Shown: in pieces, positions 1 to 5,130 of the stretch | Numbering within the stretch: the first letter of the stretch is position 1 | Layout of the letters: each line of letters opens with the position of its first letter | DNA from: an uncultured Oscillospiraceae bacterium | GTDB taxonomy: Bacteria > Bacillota > Clostridia > Oscillospirales > Acutalibacteraceae | Direction: 5' to 3' | Length of the DNA stretch: 9,135 nt | Assembly: GCA_900552925.1 (NCBI GenBank) | Contig: USBH01000055.1 | Span: 1-9,135 of the forward strand | Translations under genes and position numbers: made by a program | The notes under the pieces: model-generated | Told to the model about the DNA's origin: nothing | The model's input: only the letters and a program-made list of their open reading frames with translations | The model's database searches: none

Positions 1-46
1 AGATTAGCTGCAGTCTCGTGGGCTCGGAGATGTGTATAAGAGACAG
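1..46. other. Nextera sequencing adapter (P7 tail, i7 index, Read 2 adapter, Tn5 mosaic end)
   Basis: Non-biological sequence. Positions 13-46 match the Nextera Read 2 transposase adapter, with the 19-bp Tn5 mosaic end at 28-46. The preceding bases fit the end of the P7 flow-cell oligo (AGAT, 1-4) followed by an 8-base i7 index (TAGCTGCA, 5-12), which from memory is the N728 index of Nextera XT. The genomic insert begins at 47. The adapter creates false open frames: GTG at 32 gives MYKRQ and ATG at 30 gives MCIRDR. Confidence 0.98.
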
Positions 47-1099
47 GTGCTGCTCCTGCTCTCCGGCTTCTGCCTGTTTCTCCCCTACGCGCGGCAGATG
101 GCCGACCCGCTCGCGCGCGAGCCGGACGCGCCCGGCCTCTTTTTCCGAAAGCGCGCGGCGCGCATCCTGCCCTCCTATTACTTCTGCCTGCTCGTCAGCC
201 TGCTGTTTCTCGTGCGGCCCGCGCAGTACGCCCGGTTCGGCGATTACCTGCTGGATCTTTTCGCACACCTGACCTGCACGCACACCCTGTGGCCGCAGAG
301 CTACATCGGCACGAAGTTCCCCGGCGTGCTCTGGACGCTCAGCGTCGAGGTGCAGTTTTACCTGATTTTCCCGCTGCTCGCCCGCCTGTTCCGGCGCTTC
401 CCGCTGCAGTGCTGGGCCGTGCTCTCCGCGCTGGCGCAGCTCTACATCGCGCTGTTTGCGCGCACGTCCGGCGGCGGCGCCGACCCGCTGCACATCAACC
501 AGCTCCCGGCCATGCTCGGCGTATACGCAAACGGCATGCTCGCGGCAATCGTCTGGTGCCGCCTGCACAGCGCCCGGCGGACACTCCCCGCGCGCACGCC
601 GCTCGCCGCGACGCTGCTCTGCGCGGTCTCCTTCGCCGCCATCGTCTGCATGCTGCACGACGGGCTCGACCGCGCGGCGGCCATCCAGCGCTGGCAGGTC
701 GACTACCGCTTCCAGTTTTCGGCGTTCGTCAGCGTGTTCATCCTGTCGCTCGGCCTCTCTTACCGCGCGGTGCAATGGCTCTTTGCAAACCGCGCCGCCG
801 GCTTCATCGCGCTGATCTCCTACAACCTGTACATCTGGCACACGACGATCCTGCTGCAGTGCAAGGCCTGGCATCTGCCGCCCTACCCCGACGCGCCGGC
901 GGACGCCTACGCGTGGCCGCAGTCGGCCAACGGCGCGCCGTGGCACTTCGCCTGGCAGGTGCAGTACACGGTGCTGTTCTGGGTCGCTTCCCTCGTCGTC
1001 GCCGCGCTCGCGACGTACCTGATCGAAAAGCCCGCCGCCAAATGGCTCCTGCGGCGGCGCAGAAAAAGAGAAGACGCAAAAGCAGTCCGCCCGGCATGA
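47..1099 (+). CDS. Acyltransferase 3 family membrane protein, 5'-truncated
   Basis: Integral membrane O-acyltransferase (Acyltransferase_3 fold), which typically moves an acetyl or other acyl group onto a cell-surface sugar; the substrate here cannot be told. About 350 residues remain. Family hallmarks, numbered from the first genomic codon, are SGFCLFLP (6-13) at the end of a membrane helix, the basic loop RKRAARILPSYY (34-45), WTLSVEVQFYLIFPLL (96-111), a late helix with ISYNLYIWHT, and a C-terminal YLIEKPAAKW followed by a basic RRRRKR tail. Many hydrophobic helices follow one another, as expected for about ten membrane spans. The first helix, which carries the conserved family histidine, lies beyond the adapter and is lost, so the true start is outside the window. 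The apparent MYKRQ N-terminus is adapter. The gene ends inside the shared terminator and converges on leuA. Confidence 0.88.
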   Translation: MLLLLSGFCLFLPYARQMADPLAREPDAPGLFFRKRAARILPSYYFCLLVSLLFLVRPAQYARFGDYLLDLFAHLTCTHTLWPQSYIGTKFPGVLWTLSVEVQFYLIFPLLARLFRRFPLQCWAVLSALAQLYIALFARTSGGGADPLHINQLPAMLGVYANGMLAAIVWCRLHSARRTLPARTPLAATLLCAVSFAAIVCMLHDGLDRAAAIQRWQVDYRFQFSAFVSVFILSLGLSYRAVQWLFANRAAGFIALISYNLYIWHTTILLQCKAWHLPPYPDAPADAYAWPQSANGAPWHFAWQVQYTVLFWVASLVVAALATYLIEKPAAKWLLRRRRKREDAKAVRPA

Positions 1100-1118
1100 A
1101 GCCCGGCGGACTGCTTTT
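1081..1118. terminator. Bidirectional intrinsic terminator between convergent genes
   Basis: The arms AGCAGTCCGCC (1081-1091) and GGCGGACTGCT (1105-1115) pair perfectly over 11 bp. After one C-C mismatch, three more pairs (GGC/GCC) close an ATGAA loop. A T-rich tract follows on the plus strand from 1115, and on the minus strand the stem is followed by TTTTGCG. The last codons and TGA of the acyltransferase gene sit in the left arm and loop. The leuA stop (1119-1117) abuts the right arm, so one hairpin serves both genes. Confidence 0.85.
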
Positions 1119-2829
1119 ATTCTTTCTGTTCTTTTGTTTTCTCTGCGCGGCGCTCGAAGCGGTTGATGGCGCAGAGGATGCCTTTGATCGACGAAAGGGA
1201 GATGTTGTGGTCGAGGCCGACACCGAAAACCGTTTCGTCGCCACAGCTCAGCTCGATATAGGAGACGGCCTGCGAATCCGCGCCGGTCGAGACCGCATGC
1301 TCGCTGTAGGAGACAAACCGGTAGCCCGTGATGCCGACGGCGCTCAGCGCGTTAAAGAACGCGTCGATCGGGCCGTTGCCTCGGCCGGAAAGCTGCATAT
1401 CGCGCCCGTCTGCGGAGAGCACGCCGTCAAAGTAAACGACGACGCGGTCCAGCTTTTCGTTTTCCTCGAACAGGCGGTACCGCTTGAGGTCGTACGGGGC
1501 GTGCACAAAGAGGTATTCGCGCTGGAAAATGCGGAAGATCTCCTCGGCCTTGAGCTCGCGGCCCTCGCGGTCGCAGACCGCCTGCACGACGGCCCCGAAC
1601 TCCGCGTGCATCTGCTTCGGGAGGATGTAGCCGAAATGCCGGTGCATCACGAACGCCGCCCCGCCCTTGCCGGACTGGCTGTTGATGCGGATGATCGGCT
1701 CGTACTGCCGCCCGATGTCGGCAGGGTCGATCGGCAGGTACGGCACCTCCCAGTATTTCGAGCCGCTCTTCGCCATATAGGTGACGCCCTTGTTGATCGC
1801 ATCCTGATGCGACCCGGAAAACGCGGTGAACACGAGCTCGCCGGCATAGGGGTGCCGCTCGTGGACGTGCATGCGCGTACACTCCTCATACACGCGCTTG
1901 ATGTGGTTCATATTCGTGAAGTCCAGCACAGGGTCGACGCCCTGCGCGTAGAGGTTCATCGCGAGGTTCATCAGGTCGCAGTTGCCGGTGCGCTCGCCGT
2001 TGCCGAACACCGTGCCCTCCACGCGCTCCGCGCCGGCCATGATGCCGAGCTCCGCCGCAGCCGTCGCCGTGCCGCGGTCGTTGTGCGGGTGGATGCTCAA
2101 TATCGCGCAGTCGCGGTGCTGCATGTGCGTGCGGACGTACTCGACCTGGTCGGCGTAGCAGTTCGGCGTCGCGAGCTCCACGGTGTTCGGCAGGTTGATG
2201 ATCGCCTTTTTCTCCGGCGTCGCGCCGAGCGCCTCGAGCACGCGGTCACAGATCCGCACGGCGTTTTCGACCTCGGTGCCCGAAAAACTCTCGGGCGAAT
2301 ACTCGTAGCGCAGCCGCATGTCCGGGTACTCCCGCTGCAGCTCCTCCGCCATCTGGCGGATCAGCACCGCCGCATCGACGGCGATCGCGATCACGCCGTC
2401 CATATCCGTGTCGAACACGACACGCCGCTGCAGCGTCGACGTCGAGTTGTAGAAATGCAGGATGACGTTCTTCGCGCCGCGGATCGCCTCAAACGTCCGC
2501 TCGATCAGGTGGCGGCGCGCCTGCACGAGCACCTGCACCGTCACGTCTTCCGGAATCAGGTTCTCCTCGATCAGATACCGCAGCGTTTCGAACTCCGTTT
2601 CCGAGGACGCCGGAAAGCCGACCTCGATCTCCTTGAAGCCGATCTCCACGAGCGTCTTGAAAAAGACGACCTTGCGGTGCAGGTTCATCGGCGTGACGAG
2701 CGCCTGGTTGCCGTCGCGCAGGTCGACGCTGCACCAGATCGGCGCACGGCGGATCACCTGATCCGGCCATGTGCGCTCCGGGAAGCGGATCGGCGCAAAC
2801 GGCCTGTACTTTTTATATCCCGTCTCCAT
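1117..2829 (-). CDS. leuA: 2-isopropylmalate synthase (type 2, long form)
   Basis: Condenses acetyl-CoA with 2-oxoisovalerate, the first committed step of leucine biosynthesis, in the cytosol. The 570 residues fit the long type-2 LeuA subfamily, which includes the Mycobacterium tuberculosis enzyme. The N-terminus has the subfamily pattern WPDQVIRRAPIWCSVDLRDGNQAL (21-44), with the substrate/metal pair R38-D39. The TIM barrel carries the metal histidines in HPHND (H247, H249), GNGERTGN with N283, and SGSHQDAINK with H341, which aligns with the catalytic histidine of the M. tuberculosis enzyme. Residues from about 430 to 560 look like the LeuA dimer/regulatory domain, including GNGPIDAFFNAL, so leucine feedback inhibition is expected. 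The start is supported by GGAGAGGG (2840-2833) just upstream. It lies 23 bp after the lipoprotein gene and probably shares its transcript. No other leu gene and no T-box or leucine attenuator is visible. Confidence 0.96.
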   Translation of the reverse strand: METGYKKYRPFAPIRFPERTWPDQVIRRAPIWCSVDLRDGNQALVTPMNLHRKVVFFKTLVEIGFKEIEVGFPASSETEFETLRYLIEENLIPEDVTVQVLVQARRHLIERTFEAIRGAKNVILHFYNSTSTLQRRVVFDTDMDGVIAIAVDAAVLIRQMAEELQREYPDMRLRYEYSPESFSGTEVENAVRICDRVLEALGATPEKKAIINLPNTVELATPNCYADQVEYVRTHMQHRDCAILSIHPHNDRGTATAAAELGIMAGAERVEGTVFGNGERTGNCDLMNLAMNLYAQGVDPVLDFTNMNHIKRVYEECTRMHVHERHPYAGELVFTAFSGSHQDAINKGVTYMAKSGSKYWEVPYLPIDPADIGRQYEPIIRINSQSGKGGAAFVMHRHFGYILPKQMHAEFGAVVQAVCDREGRELKAEEIFRIFQREYLFVHAPYDLKRYRLFEENEKLDRVVVYFDGVLSADGRDMQLSGRGNGPIDAFFNALSAVGITGYRFVSYSEHAVSTGADSQAVSYIELSCGDETVFGVGLDHNISLSSIKGILCAINRFERRAEKTKEQKE

Positions 2830-2852
2830 GTTCCCTCTCCAAACCGCGCGGC

Positions 2853-3407
2853 TCAGTCGCCGAAAGTCCTGTCCTCATACTGCACGATGACATCGACGTT
2901 GTACATCTCGATCTCCGACAGCCACTCCGACGCGGTGGCGTCGAAGACGTCGGGCTCCACCTGCGGGCTGTACCACGGCATCGAGGCGAAATAGGCGGCG
3001 ATCTCCTCGTCCTGGAAGATCCGGCCGTGCCGCGCGTAAATCTCGTTGCGCGCGATGCAGCACTCCCACTCGCTCAGGCCATACAGCTCCGACTCCTCAA
3101 TGCGGCGCACGTTGCTCTCCGGAAGCACGTAGTAATCATCTTCCGGCTCTGCGGTCGGTGCGGGCGTTGCGGTCGGCGCAGGGGTTGGCGTCGGCGTCGG
3201 CTCCGCGGTCGGCGTCGCGGTCGGCGCGGGCGTCGCCGTGGGTTCCGCAGTCGGGTCCGGCGATGCCGTCACCACCGCGGAAGCTTCCATCTGCGTTTCC
3301 GTTTCCTGCTTCACCAGGCCGCCCGCCAGCGCGCCGAGCGTGCTGCAGCCGCACAGCATGACCGACAGCAGCGCGACGGAAGCGACCGTCATCCAAAATC
3401 TTTTCAT
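2853..3407 (-). CDS. YARHG-domain lipoprotein with Pro/Thr/Ala-rich linker
   Basis: Predicted surface lipoprotein of 184 residues. The N-terminus has a basic start (MKRFW), a hydrophobic stretch and a lipobox-like LCGC with Cys21 as the lipidation site. A low-complexity linker of repeating PTA/PTP/APT units covers residues 50-88. The C-terminal domain (about 95-150) contains CIARNEIYARHGRIF, the signature of the YARHG family, an extracellular domain of unknown function common in Firmicutes lipoproteins. An in-frame ATG at 3419 would add four residues, but its only Shine-Dalgarno-like bases (AAGGA) touch that codon. I prefer the ATG at 3407, although its ribosome site (GGTG at 6 nt, or AAGGA at 12 nt) is not strong. 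The gene sits 23 bp upstream of leuA and downstream of a highly structured leader. Role unknown; a wall- or envelope-associated function is inference. Confidence 0.85.
   Translation of the reverse strand: MKRFWMTVASVALLSVMLCGCSTLGALAGGLVKQETETQMEASAVVTASPDPTAEPTATPAPTATPTAEPTPTPTPAPTATPAPTAEPEDDYYVLPESNVRRIEESELYGLSEWECCIARNEIYARHGRIFQDEEIAAYFASMPWYSPQVEPDVFDATASEWLSEIEMYNVDVIVQYEDRTFGD
3144..3260 (-). repeat. Degenerate short repeats encoding the Pro/Thr/Ala linker
   Basis: A run of near-repeats of GTCGGCGC/GTCGGCGT-type units on the plus strand encodes the PTATP/APTAEP linker of the lipoprotein on the minus strand. The units are irregular 6-12 bp pieces inside an intact reading frame, so this is a coding low-complexity tract prone to length change. 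Confidence 0.75.
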
Positions 3408-3427
3408 TGCAATCACCATTCCTTATT

Positions 3428-3485
3428 TTTTGTGCCGGTCGGCAGAGCCGATTGCCGCTTTGCTCGTCGCGGCAAAGGCACAAAA
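3428..3485 (-). promoter_or_regulatory. Structured leader (possible three-way junction) upstream of the lipoprotein gene
   Basis: Read on the minus strand, TTTTGTGCC (3485-3477) pairs perfectly over 9 bp with GGCACAAAA (3436-3428). Two perfect hairpins lie inside it: TTGCCGC/GCGGCAA (3475-3469 with 3458-3452, 10-nt loop) and TCGGC-TCT-GCCGA (3451-3439). The junction would have only 1, 0 and 2 unpaired bases. The structure ends 8 bases before the upstream ATG at 3419 and no U-tract follows, so it is not a normal terminator. It may be a cis-acting RNA element or simply a stable leader. I do not recognise it as a known riboswitch. Confidence 0.5.
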
Positions 3486-3488
3486 TAT

Positions 3489-3511
3489 GTGTGAAAAAGT
3501 ATTTTTCACAC
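3489..3511. promoter_or_regulatory. Perfect 10-bp inverted repeat (operator or weak terminator)
   Basis: GTGTGAAAAA (3489-3498), loop GTA, TTTTTCACAC (3502-3511). It lies between the phosphatase stop (3524) and the structured leader. It could be the weak, AU-rich terminator of the phosphatase gene, since ATATTTT follows on the minus strand, or a symmetric operator for the lipoprotein-leuA transcript. The sequence alone does not decide. Confidence 0.5.
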
Positions 3512-3523
3512 TACGCCCTTCCT

Positions 3524-4258
3524 TCAATCGTCTGTTTCTTCTTCCCCGTTTTCTTCCGCGCCGTCCGCCGCGCGGTTCCCGTAGGCGCGGTCGGCCGCTT
3601 CGCGCGCGAGATCGATCACCGAATACTCGCGTGCGGCGCCGCTTTCGACGACCGGCAGCATCTGGTAGACCTCCGCCGCCATGCCGCGGCTCCAGAGCAT
3701 CGGGTCGATGCGCATCGAATAGCCGTGCCCGTTTTCGCACATCCAGTCCGTCATCTTGGCGCGCGGCAGGCCGTAGGCCGCGAGGATCGTCATGATCACG
3801 CCGCCGTGCGTCACGAGCACCGCGCTCTCGTCGCCCGTCGTCATCATGTTGCGCACGAGCATCTCGAAGCCCGCGCAGACGCGCTGCATGAACACGATGC
3901 TGCTCTCGCCGTTCGGCGGCGCCTCGTGCCGCCCGCCGTTCATCCACGCGGTAAAGCGCGGGTCGTTCTGCAGCTCTTCGGCCTTCTTGTTTTCCCAGTC
4001 GCCGAAGTCGCACTCGGCGAGCTCCAGGATGACCTCCGGGTCGGCGGTCGGGTACAGCACCTTCAGCGTGTCGACGCAGCGCACGCAGGGGCTCGCGTAA
4101 TACTTCACGGCCTCGGGGTAGGTGCCCTTGCGCTTCAGCTCGAGCAGCGCCTGTATGCCCTCCCGGGCAAGCGGCGACTGCGTGCGGCCGACGTAGCGGC
4201 CCTCGAGGTTGCCCTCGCAGACGCCGTGGCGGATCAGATGGATGGTATACGATTTCAT
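3524..4258 (-). CDS. Histidine phosphatase family protein (phosphoglycerate-mutase-like)
   Basis: Cytosolic member of the histidine phosphatase superfamily (phosphoglycerate mutase/alpha-ribazole phosphatase type), 244 residues. Visible catalytic set: LIRHG with R10 and the phospho-accepting H11, the second arginine R60 in SPCVRCVDT, the acidic residue E82 in ELAECDFGDWE, and the second histidine H151 in VTHGG. No signal peptide is seen. The last 14 residues form an acidic tail rich in Glu, Asp and Gly, outside the usual fold. AAAGGAA a few bases upstream of the ATG supports the start. It is divergent from the HTH-asnB operon and upstream of the lipoprotein gene on the same strand, with about 115 bp between. 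The natural substrate cannot be told; nothing nearby points to cobalamin synthesis, so a CobC call is not supported. Confidence 0.92.
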   Translation of the reverse strand: MKSYTIHLIRHGVCEGNLEGRYVGRTQSPLAREGIQALLELKRKGTYPEAVKYYASPCVRCVDTLKVLYPTADPEVILELAECDFGDWENKKAEELQNDPRFTAWMNGGRHEAPPNGESSIVFMQRVCAGFEMLVRNMMTTGDESAVLVTHGGVIMTILAAYGLPRAKMTDWMCENGHGYSMRIDPMLWSRGMAAEVYQMLPVVESGAAREYSVIDLAREAADRAYGNRAADGAEENGEEETDD

Positions 4259-4273
4259 ATCGGTTCCTTTCCG

Positions 4274-4296
4274 GGCGCAGGCTGAAGGCCCGCGCC
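4274..4296 (-). promoter_or_regulatory. GC-rich hairpin in the phosphatase 5' leader
   Basis: GGCGC (4274-4278) pairs with GCGCC (4292-4296). After one A/C mismatch, an inner GGC/GCC (4280-4282 with 4288-4290) closes a 5-nt loop. It sits just upstream of the phosphatase ribosome site at about 4262-4270. It could affect translation, but in GC-rich DNA a stem of this size can occur by chance. Confidence 0.3.
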
Positions 4297-4326
4297 GCTT
4301 TCTATGCGCGTTGCGCGCGCTTTTTC

Positions 4327-4357
4327 CGGAAAAAAGTCCCTTTGCGCGGAAAAAAGT
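4327..4357. repeat. Direct repeat CGGAAAAAAGT x2, spaced 20 bp
   Basis: Identical 11-mers at 4327-4337 and 4347-4357 are offset by exactly 20 bp, about two helical turns, just upstream of the -35 box. The first overlaps a perfect palindrome TTTTTCCGGAAAAA (4321-4334). Same-face spacing in a divergent intergenic region suggests binding sites for a regulator, possibly the adjacent HTH protein. The A-tracts could also act as an UP-like or bent element. Confidence 0.5.
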
Positions 4358-4369
4358 GCGCCGAAGCTG

Positions 4370-4398
4370 TTTACTTCTCGGATAAATTCGGATATAAT
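4370..4398 (+). promoter_or_regulatory. Sigma-A-type promoter of the HTH-asnB operon
   Basis: A consensus -10 TATAAT (4393-4398) lies 17 bp after a -35-like TTTACT (4370-4375, four of six consensus bases). Transcription would start near 4405, giving a leader of about 35 nt. The spacer holds TCGGATA twice (4378-4384, 4388-4394), one helical turn apart, and TAAATT (4383-4388) mirrors AATTTA (4396-4401) across the -10. A protein bound to either set would block polymerase, so repression, perhaps by the HTH product itself, is plausible. Confidence 0.75.
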
Positions 4399-4422
4399 TT
4401 ACACGATGTTATTTTTTCGCTC

Positions 4423-4430
4423 AGGTGGTG
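4423..4430 (+). promoter_or_regulatory. Ribosome binding site that selects the GTG start at 4440
   Basis: AGGTGGTG matches seven of eight bases of AGGAGGTG and lies 9 nt before the GTG at 4440. The two earlier in-frame GTG codons (4425, 4428) are part of this site and have no ribosome site of their own, so translation most likely starts at 4440. Confidence 0.65.
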
Positions 4431-4439
4431 AACGGACAG

Positions 4440-5108
4440 GTGAACAATGACTTTCCGCGGATTCTGACGCTGCTCCGCAAGGAACGGGGCATCAGCCAGA
4501 AGCAGGCCGCGCAGGACCTCGGCATTTCGCAGGCGCTTCTCTCCCATTATGAAAAAGGCATCCGCGAATGCGGACTCGATTTTATCGTGCGCACCGCGGA
4601 TTACTACAACGTCTCCTGCGACTATCTGCTCGGCAAAACGCCGCACCGGCAGGGTGAAAAGCTGCACGTGCCCGAAGGGGACGACGGCGACCTTCTGGAA
4701 GCCTTGCCGAATGTGGACCGGAAAATAATATCGAACTCCATCCATATTGTATTTGGTATTCTGAAAAAAATCAATAGCAAATCTCTGACGCGGCAGGTCA
4801 CGGTTTACCTGAGCTGCGCGGTTTACAACGCCTTCCGCCTGCTCTACTCGGCCAACCCGAAAAACCCCGCCGGGCTTTTCGAGACGGAGGCCGGGTTGAG
4901 CGAGGCCGTCACGAGCGGCAAAATGCAGCTTTCGCTTGCCAGAAGCCGGATGCTGCTTGCCGGCGAGAAGAGCCGCGGGAGCGACGCGATCCCCAAGGAC
5001 GCGCTGCCCGCCCTGAACAGCAAGGCGCTTTCCGCGGCGTACCCCGAGTGGGCGCCCTCGCTTTTTGCACTGATCAGGAATACAGAAAATGAACACAAGG
5101 CAAACTAA
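4440..5108 (+). CDS. XRE-family HTH transcriptional regulator
   Basis: DNA-binding protein of 222 residues, first gene of the plus-strand operon. Residues about 5-60 are a classic Cro/C1-type helix-turn-helix: RILTLLRKERGISQKQAAQDL, then GISQALLSHYEKG as the turn and recognition helix, ending in YYNVSCDYLLG. The rest (about 65-222) has no domain I recognise; it includes a KIISNSIHIVFGILKKI stretch and a helical C-terminus. The GTG start at 4440 is chosen on its ribosome site; the longer frame from 4425 would add five residues. asnB follows after 22 bp, so the regulator is probably co-transcribed with the operon and may bind the repeats in its own promoter (inference). An AT-rich patch at about 4717-4797 stands out from the GC-rich surroundings. 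Confidence 0.88.
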   Translation: MNNDFPRILTLLRKERGISQKQAAQDLGISQALLSHYEKGIRECGLDFIVRTADYYNVSCDYLLGKTPHRQGEKLHVPEGDDGDLLEALPNVDRKIISNSIHIVFGILKKINSKSLTRQVTVYLSCAVYNAFRLLYSANPKNPAGLFETEAGLSEAVTSGKMQLSLARSRMLLAGEKSRGSDAIPKDALPALNSKALSAAYPEWAPSLFALIRNTENEHKAN

Positions 5109-5130
5109 ACCTTAAAAGGAGGTTATCACT

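Noticed and set aside
2830..2852. A T-box or leucine attenuator in front of leuA
   Set aside because: Only 23 bp separate leuA from the lipoprotein gene, with no leader peptide, T-box motif or terminator. Any control must lie further upstream.
289..2994. A 901-codon open frame on the plus strand running from the acyltransferase region across leuA
   Set aside because: It is antisense to leuA over nearly its whole length, and its product is Arg/Val/His/Ala/Leu-rich with no domain. LeuA on the other strand has clear catalytic motifs. In GC-rich DNA such frames arise opposite real genes.
3144..3260. A CRISPR array or non-coding tandem repeat
   Set aside because: Units are 6-12 bp, irregular and in frame within the lipoprotein linker; there are no spacers of constant length and no cas genes.
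3524..4258. Calling the histidine phosphatase a CobC (alpha-ribazole phosphatase) or a true phosphoglycerate mutase
   Set aside because: The catalytic residues are shared by the whole superfamily, and no cobalamin or glycolysis gene is nearby, so a narrower name is not supported.
4306..4325. A plus-strand terminator made of the GCGC-rich stretch followed by five Ts
   Set aside because: The GCGCG/GCGC pairing is short and ambiguous, no plus-strand gene ends there, and the T-run belongs to the palindrome TTTTTCCGGAAAAA.
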